A DNA stretch of 64,000 nt from the NCBI RefSeq assembly GCF_900631945.1, contig NZ_UZWE01000050.1:39718-103717 (forward strand), in the 5' to 3' direction. How positions within the stretch are numbered: position 1 is the first letter of the stretch; every line of letters begins with the position of its first letter. A model generated the notes under the pieces. It saw only the letters and a list, made by a program, of their open reading frames with translations. It made no database searches and was not told the DNA's origin. This document shows positions 17,778 through 28,704 of this stretch, piece by piece. This DNA comes from Paracoccus haematequi. GTDB taxonomy: Bacteria > Pseudomonadota > Alphaproteobacteria > Rhodobacterales > Rhodobacteraceae. A program made the position numbers and the translations under genes.

Positions 17778-18812
17778 ATGACCGAGACGCCGAAAACCCG
17801 TTTCACGCCGCGCATCTTTTCCGGGATCCAGCCTTCGGGCGGGCTGACGCTGGGCAATTACCTGGGCGCGCTGAAACGCTTTGCGGCGCTGCAAGGCGGC
17901 CCGGCGCAGACGATCTATTGCCTGGTGGACCTGCACGCGATCACCGTCTGGCAGGAACCCGACAAGCTGCGCCGCAATATCCGCGAGGCCGCAGCGGCCT
18001 TCATGGCCTCGGGCGTGGATCCGCAACAGTCGATCCTGTTCAACCAGTCCCAGGTTTCCGCCCATGCGGAAATGGCCTGGCTTTTCAACACGGTGGCCCG
18101 CGTCGGCTGGATGTACCGGATGACCCAGTTCAAGGACAAGGCAGGCAAGAACACCGAAAACGTCAGCCTGGGCCTGTTGGCCTATCCGGCGCTGATGGCC
18201 GCCGACATCCTGACCTATCAGGCGACCGCCGTCCCGGTGGGCGAGGATCAGAAGCAGCATCTGGAACTGACCCGCGACATCGCCGCCAAGTTCAACCACG
18301 ATTACGGGGTCGAGCAGTTCCCGATCACCGAACCCCTGATCGAGGGCGTGGCGACCCGCGTCATGTCGCTGCGCGACGGGTCGAAGAAGATGTCGAAATC
18401 CGATCCTTCGGATGCCAGCCGGATCAACCTGACCGACGATGCCGACGCCATCGCCCAGAAGATCCGCAAGGCGCGCACCGATGCCGATCCCCTGCCGGGC
18501 AGCCTCGACGGCCTGAAGGACCGGCCCGAGGCGAAAAACCTGGTCAATATCTATGCCGCGCTGTCGGATGAAACCCCCGATCAGGTGCTGGCCCGGTTCG
18601 AGGGTCAGGGCTTCGGTGCCTTCAAGCCCGCCCTGGCGGAACTGGCCGTCGCCGCGCTGGAACCCATCACCCGGCGGATGAACGATTTCATGGCCGACCC
18701 CGCGGAAATCGACCGCATCCTGGGCGAAGGCGCGATCCGCGCAGACGAGATCGCCACCCCGATCCTGGAGCGCACCAAGGAGATCATGGGCCTGCTGCGC
18801 ACCCGCCCCTGA
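17778..18812 (+). CDS. trpS: tryptophanyl-tRNA synthetase
   Basis: Charges tRNA-Trp. A 344-residue class I synthetase with the HIGH-equivalent [14 protein letters not shown] (19-32) and KKMSKSDPS around residues 203-211. Typical length. Followed by a clear terminator at 18837. Confidence 0.96.
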   Translation: MTETPKTRFTPRIFSGIQPSGGLTLGNYLGALKRFAALQGGPAQTIYCLVDLHAITVWQEPDKLRRNIREAAAAFMASGVDPQQSILFNQSQVSAHAEMAWLFNTVARVGWMYRMTQFKDKAGKNTENVSLGLLAYPALMAADILTYQATAVPVGEDQKQHLELTRDIAAKFNHDYGVEQFPITEPLIEGVATRVMSLRDGSKKMSKSDPSDASRINLTDDADAIAQKIRKARTDADPLPGSLDGLKDRPEAKNLVNIYAALSDETPDQVLARFEGQGFGAFKPALAELAVAALEPITRRMNDFMADPAEIDRILGEGAIRADEIATPILERTKEIMGLLRTRP

Positions 18813-18836
18813 TTCCCCGACACCCGCCCTTCCCAA

Positions 18837-18868
18837 GCCGCCGCTGCCTGCCGCATCGGCGGCTTTTT
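18837..18868 (+). terminator. trpS terminator
   Basis: Stem GCCGCCG/CGGCGGC with a 13-nt loop, followed by TTTTT, 24 bases after the trpS stop. Confidence 0.8.
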
Positions 18869-19007
18869 CACGACCCGCACCGCAGGGCCGCAGTTTTCTT
18901 TTGCGGGCAAGGCCTTGCGTCAGTTCCGACTGAAACAGTCAACTATTTGATTTCAATGGTTTTTCGTTGCATTATCCCTGCGGGTTCGATATAAGGGATG
19001 CAACAAA

Positions 19008-19151
19008 GCCAGCAAGCGACACCGCCAGCCAGCTGTCCGAACCTCCAGCAAGCCAGCGTTACGCCAGCCAGCTCGTGGTTCAACCTGCCAGCGTCCTGCC
19101 AGCAGCATCGGGACATCCGCCAGCAAGACAGCCTCGCGCCATCCTGCCAGC
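19008..19151. repeat. degenerate GCCAGC repeat patch
   Basis: About 145 bases with roughly ten copies of GCCAGC or CCAGCAAG, several in tandem (GCCAGCCAGC twice), with variable spacers of 5-20 bases. It lies between the trpS terminator and the 3' end of the monooxygenase gene, within a non-coding stretch (18869-19165). An open frame from ATG 18999 runs through it but continues antisense to the next gene, so coding is doubtful. Confidence 0.5.
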
Positions 19152-19165
19152 ACCGCCTCGCAGCC

Positions 19166-20152
19166 CTACAGGGATCGCATCACATCCGCAGCGATCTCGA
19201 AGCTATGCAGCCGCGCCTGATGGTCATGGATCTGCCCGGTCAGGATCACCTCATCCGGTCGATGCTGGGCGATCAGCGCCTGAAGCTGGTCCTTCACCTG
19301 CCCCCTGTCGCCCACAGCGCTGATCCGCAGCGCCTCGTCCACCATGCGCCGCATCTGCGGGCCGATCTCGGCATCCAGATCGGCCACCGGACGCGGCAGC
19401 TTGCCAGGCATTCCCGTGCGCAGCCGCGCAAAGGCCAGTTGCATCGAGGTGCGCAGATAGCGGGCCTGCTCGGCGTCGTCCGCCGCAAAGACGTTGATCG
19501 CGATCATCACCTGCGGCCTGTCGTTCCAGGGGCCAGGGCGAAAGCGTTCGCGATAGACGGCAACGGCACGTTCCATGTCGCCCGGCGCGAAATGGCTGGC
19601 AAAGGCATAGGGCAGGCCCAGATGCGCGGCAAGCTGGGCGCCGAACAGGCTGCTGCCCAGGATCCAGACGGGGACATTGGTCCCCTCGCCCGGCAGCGCA
19701 CGGACGGCGGCACCGGGCCGTTCCGGACCAAGGTAATCCAGCAATTCGACCACATCCTGCGGAAAGCTGTCGGCCATCGGATCGCGGCGCAGCGCCCGGA
19801 TCACGGCGCCATCGCCGCCGGGCGCGCGCCCCAGCCCCAGGTCGATGCGACCGGGAAAGGCGGTCGCCAGCGTGCCGAAAGCCTCGGCCACGGTCAGCGG
19901 GGCGTGGTTGGGCAGCATGATCCCGCCGGCGCCCACGTGCATGGTGCGCGTCGCCTGCGCCACCAGCCCGATCAGGACGGCGGTCGCAGCACTGGCGATG
20001 CCCGGCATGTTGTGATGTTCGGCCAGCCAGAACCGGCGATAGCCCCAATCTTCGGCATGACGCGCGAGGTCCAGGGTGTTGCGGATCGCATCGGCAGTCT
20101 CGGCCCCTTCGGGCACCGGCGACAGATCCAAAAGAGAAAACGGAATGCTCAT
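19166..20152 (-). CDS. luciferase-like (LLM class) flavin-dependent monooxygenase
   Basis: A 328-residue bacterial-luciferase-fold protein of the MsnO8-type subgroup that uses reduced FMN supplied by a separate reductase. Family landmarks are [11 protein letters not shown] at the N-terminus, [17 protein letters not shown] and [14 protein letters not shown]. The substrate cannot be told from sequence. Complete, with no broken motif. Confidence 0.85.
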   Translation of the reverse strand: MSIPFSLLDLSPVPEGAETADAIRNTLDLARHAEDWGYRRFWLAEHHNMPGIASAATAVLIGLVAQATRTMHVGAGGIMLPNHAPLTVAEAFGTLATAFPGRIDLGLGRAPGGDGAVIRALRRDPMADSFPQDVVELLDYLGPERPGAAVRALPGEGTNVPVWILGSSLFGAQLAAHLGLPYAFASHFAPGDMERAVAVYRERFRPGPWNDRPQVMIAINVFAADDAEQARYLRTSMQLAFARLRTGMPGKLPRPVADLDAEIGPQMRRMVDEALRISAVGDRGQVKDQLQALIAQHRPDEVILTGQIHDHQARLHSFEIAADVMRSL

Positions 20153-20289
20153 GAGCCCGAGCTATGATCTCGGCCCCGGAATGCAAGCGGCCGGATGCAG
20201 ATTCGGCAACCGGCCCTCTTCTGTGGCAAGTATCCTCGGGGGTGAATGGCGCGCCCGCGCGCCAGAGGGGACGCGAGCGCCCGCTGCCC

Positions 20290-20874
20290 TTACATCTTGC
20301 GCAGATAGGTCCATGTCGGAACACGTGCATCGCGGGCCACCGACCAGCTTTCCGCGTCGCCCAGATAGACGAAGCCGCAATTCGTCAGCACGCGGGCCGA
20401 GCCGGGGTTGTCCTGGAACACCTCGGCGAACAGGGTGCGGGCCTTGTGCGGGTTGGCCTTGACCAGCGCCTCGACCGCTTCGGTCGCGAAGCCGGTGTTC
20501 CAGAACCCCGCGCCGATCCAGAAGCCCAGTTCGGACTGGTCGCCCTCCATCCGGGTCAGCGAGACGACGCCCAGCAGTTCCGCCAGCTTGTTGGCCGATC
20601 CGTCGATGGCCCACACATCCTCGGTCCGGTCGGCGGACAGGGCGCGCGCCACGAATCCCTCGGACGCGCCGGGGGGCAGGGGATGGGGGATGGCCCGCGT
20701 TCCCTCGGCCACCCGCTTGTCCGCGGTGTAATGCGCGATCATTCCCGCGTCGGACGGACGCAGGGGACGCAGGATGAAGCGTTCGGTTGCGATGACGGGC
20801 TGGTTCAGCGCGGCGTCCGAGACCTTGAAGTCGTCCAAACGCGTCCCCTCCCGCATCGGTGCTGACATGACCAT
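20290..20874 (-). CDS. GNAT family N-acetyltransferase
   Basis: A 194-residue acetyltransferase resembling the RimJ/RimL group: RFILRPLRPSDAG at the start, then GVVSLTR, ELGFWIGAGFWNTGFATEAV and NPGSARVLTNCGF, the acetyl-CoA-binding core. GGGAGG precedes ATG 20874; ATG 20868 is also possible. Target unknown. It lies just downstream of rpmA and rplU in the same direction. Confidence 0.8.
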   Translation of the reverse strand: MVMSAPMREGTRLDDFKVSDAALNQPVIATERFILRPLRPSDAGMIAHYTADKRVAEGTRAIPHPLPPGASEGFVARALSADRTEDVWAIDGSANKLAELLGVVSLTRMEGDQSELGFWIGAGFWNTGFATEAVEALVKANPHKARTLFAEVFQDNPGSARVLTNCGFVYLGDAESWSVARDARVPTWTYLRKM

Positions 20875-20948
20875 TTTTCCTCCCCGGAAAAACAACTGGG
20901 GACCGGCTTTCGCCGATCCCCCTGTAACAGTGAATTGTTAAGCTCGGG

Positions 20949-21221
20949 TTACTCGGCGGCTTCGATGGTTGCGGGAACGACCGAAATGAAGGTGCGGCCC
21001 TTCAGGCCCTTCTTGAAGGTCACCTGGCCATCGGTCAGCGCGAACAGGGTATGGTCCTTGCCCATGCCGACGTTGTCACCCGCCCACCATTTGGTGCCGC
21101 GCTGGCGCACGATGATGTTGCCGGCAGTGGCTTCCTGCCCGCCGAACAGCTTGACGCCCAGACGGCGACCGGCCGAATCGCGACCGTTGCGGGACGAACC
21201 GCCTGCTTTCTTATGTGCCAT
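20949..21221 (-). CDS. rpmA: 50S ribosomal protein L27
   Basis: A 90-residue L27 protein of the large subunit, near the peptidyl-transferase centre. It starts [20 protein letters not shown] and contains the conserved [19 protein letters not shown]. Full length. Follows rplU by 12 bases in the usual rplU-rpmA operon. Confidence 0.97.
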   Translation of the reverse strand: MAHKKAGGSSRNGRDSAGRRLGVKLFGGQEATAGNIIVRQRGTKWWAGDNVGMGKDHTLFALTDGQVTFKKGLKGRTFISVVPATIEAAE

Positions 21222-21233
21222 GGGTCAGTCTCC

Positions 21234-21596
21234 TTACGCGTTTTCTTTGGTGCGCGCGCCGACGGCGGCCTTCACACCGGTCTTGTCTGCGCCGTTGTCC
21301 AGAACGTCGGTCACGCGCAGCAGGGTCAGCTGCTGGCGATGCCCGCGCGTGCGCTGAGAGCTGTGCTTGCGGCGGCGCTTGACATAGGTGATGACCTTGT
21401 CGGCCTTGATCTGGTCGATCACCTCGGCCTGCACGCAGGCGCCGTGGACCAGCGGCGCGCCCAGGGTGGACCCGACCATCAGGATTTCATTGAACTGGAC
21501 CTTGTCGCCAGCCGCGGCATTCAGCTTTTCAACGCGCAGGACGTCGCCCGCCTGCACCTTGTATTGCTTGCCGCCCGTCTTCAGAACCGCGAACAT
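21234..21596 (-). CDS. rplU: 50S ribosomal protein L21
   Basis: L21, which binds 23S rRNA. 120 residues beginning MFAVLKTGGKQYKVQAGD and containing VITYVKRRRKHSSQRTRGHRQ. The C-terminus is longer than in E. coli, as usual in alphaproteobacteria. First gene of the rplU-rpmA pair; about 170 bases upstream are free for a promoter and leader, with an AT-rich ATTTTCAAT patch near 21700. Confidence 0.96.
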   Translation of the reverse strand: MFAVLKTGGKQYKVQAGDVLRVEKLNAAAGDKVQFNEILMVGSTLGAPLVHGACVQAEVIDQIKADKVITYVKRRRKHSSQRTRGHRQQLTLLRVTDVLDNGADKTGVKAAVGARTKENA

Positions 21597-21864
21597 CGCT
21601 TCGTTTCCTTCGTTGCCGCGTCCTTCGGCCCCGGATCGAACCGGCGTTGGGGGATCGGACCCGCCTTCGGACAGCGCATCCCGCGCATGGGGATGTCATT
21701 GAAAATAACACACCGGCCAAAGGCATTCGCCCGGCCGGTCCGCCTGCATATGGCGCATTCGCCCCTCCAAGTCAAGCCGCCTTGCCCGAAGCAGAATTTT
21801 TGTTGCGCCGTGGAACCTTGGCATCGACCGAGGCTTGGTCAGCAGCCCACCAAGGACACCCACC

Positions 21865-22832
21865 ATGCAGAGCTTCACCTGTCCCGCCTGTCACGCCCGC
21901 GTCTATTTCGAGAACACCTTCTGCGCCTGCGGCGAGCCGCTTTTCTATGAACCCGAGGCCCGCGCGATGCTGAACCAGGCCGACCCCTGCGCCAACCGCG
22001 ACGCCATCCAGTGCAACTGGGCCGCCATTCCCGGCGAATCCCTGTGCCGGTCCTGCGCCATGTCCGATGTCGTCCCGGCGCTGCATATCGGCGACAACCA
22101 GCAGCTTCTGGAACGGGCCGAGCGGGCGAAACGCTGGGTGCTGGCCAACCTGTCGAACTGGCAGTGGTTCACCGACGCCGATGGGGGAATGCGGCCACGC
22201 TTCCAGATGCTGTCGGAAAACACCGGCGGGCGGGCCGTGCAGATCATGATGGGCCACGACAACGGCGAGATCGTCATCAACGTGACAGAAGCCGACGAAC
22301 TGATCCGCATCCAGCGCCAGCACAAGCTGGGCGAACAGTACCGTTCGATGGTAGGCCATTTCCGGCACGAACTGGCGCATTTCCTGTTCGACCGCCTGGC
22401 CGTGGCGCCGGGCTTTCTGGACGGGTTCCGCCCGCTGTTCGGGGACGAGACCGCAGATTACAATGCCGCCCTCCAGGAGCACTATGCCAACCCCAAATCT
22501 CCCGGAGAGGATTTCATCACCACCTATGCGACTTCTCACCCGCACGAGGACTGGGCAGAAACGGTGGCGCATCTGCTGCACATGGTGGATTTCACAGACA
22601 GCTTCGTCAGCGCGGGCCTGTCGATGAAGGCGGTGCCCGAAGGCTATCAGCCCTATGCCGACCAGAACGCCGACAACCTGCTGAACATCGCGGCCGAGGT
22701 CGCCATCGCCATCAACGACATCAACCGCGCCCTGGACAATTCAGACCTGTATCCCTTCATCCTGACGCCGGCCATCCGCGCGAAGATGACCTTCGCGCAT
22801 GGATGGATCAGCGACCATGCCGCGCGCGGGGC

Positions 22833-22836
<4 letters not shown>
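21865..22836 (+). CDS. zinc-ribbon putative metallopeptidase (DUF2248-like)
   Basis: A 323-residue protein with an N-terminal zinc-ribbon region (TCPACHARVYFENTFCACG, then C..C at about 60) and a thermolysin-like zinc site HFRHELAHFLFDRL (HExxH, about 170). Further downstream, HEDWAETVAHLLHM supplies the third ligand and a second Glu/His pair. I chose ATG 21865 because it opens directly onto the zinc ribbon. A peptidase activity is inferred from the motifs; substrates are unknown. Confidence 0.7.
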
Positions 22837-24638
<1,802 letters not shown>

Positions 24639-24747
24639 GCCCGCGCCCTAGCCTGCGCGGGGCGGGCGGTCAATGGATCCCGCCCAAGGGGACTTGCGCA
24701 TCGTGCAATTCGCTTTCACAACTCGGGCCACGGTTCAGGAGGCTGCC

Positions 24748-25686
24748 ATGGCGCGCAAGATCATCATCGACACCGATCCCGGCCAGGACGACGCCGTGGC
24801 GATCCTGCTGGCGCTGGCCAGCCCGGAACTGGAGGTGCTGGGCCTGACCGCCGTCGCCGGAAACGTGCCGCTGGCCCTGACCGAACTGAACGCGCGCAAG
24901 ATCCTGGAACTGGCCGGCCGCCCCGACATTCCGGTCTTCGCGGGCTGCGACCGGCCCCTGTCGCGCCCGCTGATCACGGCCGAACATGTCCACGGCAAAT
25001 CCGGCCTGGACGGGATCGACCTGCCGGAACCGCAGATCGGCCTGCACCTGCGGCACGCGGTGGATTTCATCGTCGAAACCCTGCGCCGCGAACCGGCGGG
25101 CACGGTGACGCTGGTGCCCATCGGCCCGCTGACCAATATCGCCCAGGCCTTTCGCCAGGCGCCCGACATCGTGGCCCGCGTCCAGGAAATCGTCCTGATG
25201 GGCGGCGCCTATTTCGAGGTGGGCAACATCACCCCCGCCGCCGAATTCAACATCTTCGTGGACCCCGAGGCCGCAGCCGAGGTTTTCGCGGCGGGGGCGC
25301 CGCTGGTCGTCATGCCGCTGGACGTGACGCACGAGGCGCTGACATCGCGCGACTGGATCGATGGAATGCGCGCCCTGCCCGGCCGCTGCGGTCCCGCCAT
25401 CGCAAGCTGGACGGATTTCTTCGAACGCTTCGACAAAGAGAAATACGGCAGCGAGGGCGCCCCCCTGCACGATCCCTGCACCATCGCCTGGCTGCTGCGC
25501 CCCGACCTGTTCACGGGCCGCCATATCAACGTGGAGATCGAGACCGAGGGCCGCTTCACCGCAGGCATGACCGTGGCCGACTGGTGGCGCGTGACCGACC
25601 GCCCGGCCAATGCGAATTTCATCCGCCATGTGGATCGCGACGCGCTGTTCACGCTGCTGGCCGACCGGCTGGCGCGTCTGCCCTGA
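24748..25686 (+). CDS. inosine-uridine-type nucleoside hydrolase
   Basis: Cleaves the N-glycosidic bond of ribonucleosides for salvage. A 312-residue protein with the calcium-binding motif IIIDTDPGQDDAVAILLAL at the N-terminus and LVPIGPLTNIA and VLMGGAYFEVGNITPAAEFNI in the core. The His of HDPCTIAWLL is the general acid in related enzymes. ATG 24748 has AGGAGG upstream. Specificity cannot be told from sequence. Confidence 0.9.
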   Translation: MARKIIIDTDPGQDDAVAILLALASPELEVLGLTAVAGNVPLALTELNARKILELAGRPDIPVFAGCDRPLSRPLITAEHVHGKSGLDGIDLPEPQIGLHLRHAVDFIVETLRREPAGTVTLVPIGPLTNIAQAFRQAPDIVARVQEIVLMGGAYFEVGNITPAAEFNIFVDPEAAAEVFAAGAPLVVMPLDVTHEALTSRDWIDGMRALPGRCGPAIASWTDFFERFDKEKYGSEGAPLHDPCTIAWLLRPDLFTGRHINVEIETEGRFTAGMTVADWWRVTDRPANANFIRHVDRDALFTLLADRLARLP

Positions 25687-25687
25687 C

Positions 25688-26299
25688 CTATTTCGGGCCG
25701 GGCAGCGGCACGGTGCCCGCGCCATCCCCCAGGGCCGCGTTCAGCCGCGCGACCAGGGCCTGCGTCATGTCGATGGCGTCCATCGACACGAAGACCGTGC
25801 GCCGGTCCAGCACTGCCACGGCACCGCGTTCCTGCATCATCTCGGCCATCAACGGCCGCGCGGCGCGATAGAAGGCGGTGCGGTCGGCCTCTGCCCAGGC
25901 GTTCAGATCCTGGACCACCTGCGCCCGCTGGCGGCGCACCTCGGTCGCGCGGGTATCGAACGCCTCGGCCAGCTTGCGGAATTCGGCCGGATCCATGGTG
26001 CCGCGCTGTTCGGTCAGGGTCGCTTCCTCGGCGGAAAGCTGGCTTGCCAAACGCTCGTTCTCGGCCTCGATCTTGCCGCCTTCCTCGTCCAGCACCCGCT
26101 GCGTCCGCCGGCCCCAATCGGATGCGGCGAACAGCACGTCCTGATCCACGGTCAGGATCGGCGCCGCACTGCGCGCCGCATCGGCCGGGGGCTGGACGGC
26201 AGGCGCAGGGGGCACAGCGTCCTGCGGGGACTGCTGCGCCAGGGCCAGCCCCGGCGCGACCAGCAGCAAAGCGACCGCAAGCCGCCGGTAAACCGCCAT
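25688..26299 (-). CDS. OmpH/Skp-like periplasmic chaperone
   Basis: A 203-residue exported protein: signal peptide at residues 1-21 (ending LALAQQ), then a Pro/Ala-rich linker and the OmpH-type helical region (LFAASDWGRRTQRVLDEEG, then a coiled coil to about residue 130). Skp-like proteins carry unfolded outer-membrane proteins to the BAM machine. It directly follows bamA with a 1-nt overlap. Here the operon ends with this gene, since the next gene is convergent. Confidence 0.85.
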   Translation of the reverse strand: MAVYRRLAVALLLVAPGLALAQQSPQDAVPPAPAVQPPADAARSAAPILTVDQDVLFAASDWGRRTQRVLDEEGGKIEAENERLASQLSAEEATLTEQRGTMDPAEFRKLAEAFDTRATEVRRQRAQVVQDLNAWAEADRTAFYRAARPLMAEMMQERGAVAVLDRRTVFVSMDAIDMTQALVARLNAALGDGAGTVPLPGPK

Positions 26300-28599
26300 C
26301 AGAACCGCGTCGAGATGGTCAGGTCGAAGTTCTGCGGTTCGTCGTAATCCTCTTTTCGGATCGCCTTCGAGAAGTTGAACCGCAGCGGCCCGATGGGCGT
26401 GGTCCAGAACAGCGACGCGCCGACCGAGGCGCGGATGTTCATCGAATCGTCGACGATGGCGCCGCCGGTGCCGACCGTGTTGTCCAGCCCCCAGATCGAC
26501 CCGACATCCGCGAACAGGCCGCCCGAAATCCCGTATTCCTCGGGCAGGCCGACCGGGAATTGCGCCTCGGTGCGGACCACCCAGAAATAGTTGCCGCCCA
26601 ATCCGTCCTGGTTCTCGGCGGCCAGGTCGCGCGGGCCGATGCCGTTGGGTTCGAATCCCCGGATCCGGGTGCCGCCGCGATAGCGGTCCAGGATCCAGGT
26701 CGAATAATCGCTGTAGGAATGGATCGCGCCGGCCTCGAATTCGGCGCGCAGGGTCACTTCGTCGCGCCAGGCCGTGCTTTCCACGCCCGCCAGAAGGCCG
26801 GTGGTCACGCTTTTCGTATCGCCGCCCAGCCCCGCGAAGTCCTGAGAGAACCGCAGCTTGTAGGTGGTCAGCGGATCCAGCCCGGTGATGCGGGTATCCC
26901 AGTTGTAGCTGTAGCCAAGCGCCGAGGTGACGCGCTGCCCTTCCTCGGCCTTCAGCAGGTCCGAGCTTTCATCCTCGACCCCGCCCAGCGTTTCCTTGGA
27001 CAGGCGATAGCGCAGTTCAAGCCGCCCGTTTTGCGAGATCGGAAATTCGATGGACGGACGCACCCCCACGGATCGGGTGTTATAGTCCGAGTTCAGGCTT
27101 TCGGTGACGTTGTAATAGGTGTTGAAGCCGAAGCGCAGGTCGCGGCCCAGGAAATAGGGCTCGATGAAGGTCAGCGACGACGACTGGTCGCCATCGGCGG
27201 TCGAGATCGACAGGCCGACCGTCTGACCCCGACCCAGGAAGTTGTTTTCCTGCAAGGACGCGTTCAGCCCCACGCCCGAGGACACGCCATAGGACGCCCC
27301 GAAGGATAGCGACCCGGTGGGCTGTTCCTCGACGTTCACGTCGACGATGACCTGTTCGTTGCTGCTGCCGGGGCGGCTGTCCACCTGCGCGTCGCTGAAA
27401 TAGCCAAGCGCGCGAATCCGTTCGGCGGCGTTGCGGATTTCGCGGGGGTTGAAGGGATCGCCCTCGACCGTGTTGAACTGGCGGCGGATCACCTGGTCCA
27501 GCGTGGTCGTGTTGCCCTCGATGTCGATGCGTTCCACGAAGACGCGCGGGCCGCGGGTCAGCGCGAAGGTCAGATCCAGCGTCTGGTTCTGTGGGTTGCG
27601 CGTCACGCGGGGTTCGATGTTGACGAAGTTCAGGCCTTGCTGGATCGCCACGGTCTCCATCCGGCGGATGGTGTTGTCGATGGCGGCGGGGTTGTAGACA
27701 TCGCCCCGGTCCACGCGGTTCTGCGCGGCGAAAGGCCCGGCATCGACGCCCGGAATTTCCGAAATCGTGTTGACCTGCGCAAAGCGATAGCGCGGGCCTT
27801 CCTGGATATTGAAGGTGATATAGAAGGCGTCGCGTTCACGGGCCAGTTCCGGCGCCACGGCCTGCACCCGGAAGTCGGCATAGCCCCGCGAACGATAGAA
27901 ATCGGTCAGAAGCTGTTCGTCCAGTTGCAGCCTTTCGGGCGCGAAGGTGTCGCGGCGGATGAAGGTGCGCAGGATGCCCGCCTGCTTGGTATCCAGCACG
28001 TTGCGCAAGCGGCGATCGGAAAAGGCGCGGTTTCCGGTGAATCCGATGCGCTCGATTTCGGTGACATTGCCCTCGCGCACTTCGAAGACCAGATCGACGC
28101 GGTTGTCGCTGCGGCGGATGATGCGCGGATCGACGCGGGCGGCCAGGCGGCCCTGCGCGGCATAGGCCTGGGCGATGTTGCTGGCGTCCTGCAAGGCCTG
28201 GCTGGGCTGATAGACCCGGCGCGACTGGCTTTGCACGATTTCGGCCAGCTGCTCGTCCTTGATGCGGCGGTTGCCCTCGAAGCTGATCTGGTTGATGGTC
28301 GGATATTCGCTGACCCGGATCACCAGGACGCCGCCTTGCGGGACGATCTCAACCGTCTCGAACAGGCCCGAGTTTTGCAGCCGTTGCAGCGCGTCGTTCA
28401 ACTCGCCCGCCGACACGTCCTGGCCGCGCGCGATATTGGCATAGGACAGCACGGTCGCCGGTTCGACACGGACCGCGCCCTCGATCCGCACGTCGTTGAA
28501 GACATAGGCCGAAGCCGCGCCGGGGATCAGCGCCGCCGGGGCTGCAATCGTCAAGGCCGTCACCAGGGCGACCGCGCCCCTGCCCAGTTTCCGTGTCAT
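26299..28599 (-). CDS. bamA: outer membrane assembly factor BamA
   Basis: The central subunit of the complex that inserts beta-barrel proteins into the outer membrane. 766 residues: signal peptide (about 1-31), five POTRA domains (about 32-430) and a C-terminal 16-strand barrel. The barrel carries TRIRGFEPNGIGPRD of the conserved lid loop (VRGF/Y motif), and the protein ends in an aromatic F after STR. Part of the pyrH-to-skp operon. Confidence 0.95.
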   Translation of the reverse strand: MTRKLGRGAVALVTALTIAAPAALIPGAASAYVFNDVRIEGAVRVEPATVLSYANIARGQDVSAGELNDALQRLQNSGLFETVEIVPQGGVLVIRVSEYPTINQISFEGNRRIKDEQLAEIVQSQSRRVYQPSQALQDASNIAQAYAAQGRLAARVDPRIIRRSDNRVDLVFEVREGNVTEIERIGFTGNRAFSDRRLRNVLDTKQAGILRTFIRRDTFAPERLQLDEQLLTDFYRSRGYADFRVQAVAPELARERDAFYITFNIQEGPRYRFAQVNTISEIPGVDAGPFAAQNRVDRGDVYNPAAIDNTIRRMETVAIQQGLNFVNIEPRVTRNPQNQTLDLTFALTRGPRVFVERIDIEGNTTTLDQVIRRQFNTVEGDPFNPREIRNAAERIRALGYFSDAQVDSRPGSSNEQVIVDVNVEEQPTGSLSFGASYGVSSGVGLNASLQENNFLGRGQTVGLSISTADGDQSSSLTFIEPYFLGRDLRFGFNTYYNVTESLNSDYNTRSVGVRPSIEFPISQNGRLELRYRLSKETLGGVEDESSDLLKAEEGQRVTSALGYSYNWDTRITGLDPLTTYKLRFSQDFAGLGGDTKSVTTGLLAGVESTAWRDEVTLRAEFEAGAIHSYSDYSTWILDRYRGGTRIRGFEPNGIGPRDLAAENQDGLGGNYFWVVRTEAQFPVGLPEEYGISGGLFADVGSIWGLDNTVGTGGAIVDDSMNIRASVGASLFWTTPIGPLRFNFSKAIRKEDYDEPQNFDLTISTRF

Positions 28600-28704
28600 T
28601 GCTGCCCCTCTTGATCGTCAGCCTGCTTTGGCGCTGCTTGCGGCGCCTTCTTTTGCACCCAGCTTTTGCCTCAAACCGCCTGCCCTGTCAAAAGCGCATC
28701 GCGG

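Noticed and set aside
17703..18836. N-terminal extension of the rhomboid frame across trpS
   Set aside because: The extension is antisense to trpS and low in complexity. The rhomboid homology begins at 17702 with its own ribosome-binding site.
19008..19151. Possible CRISPR array
   Set aside because: Units are 6-10 bases with irregular spacers and no fixed repeat length; no cas genes are nearby.
18999..20167. Plus-strand open frame beginning in the GCCAGC repeat patch
   Set aside because: After about 60 codons it is only the antisense of the luciferase-like gene and has no recognisable domain.
26636..26662. tRNA T-arm look-alike GGGTTCGAATCCCC
   Set aside because: It lies inside bamA, encoding the conserved RGFEPNG loop, and no acceptor or anticodon arm surrounds it.
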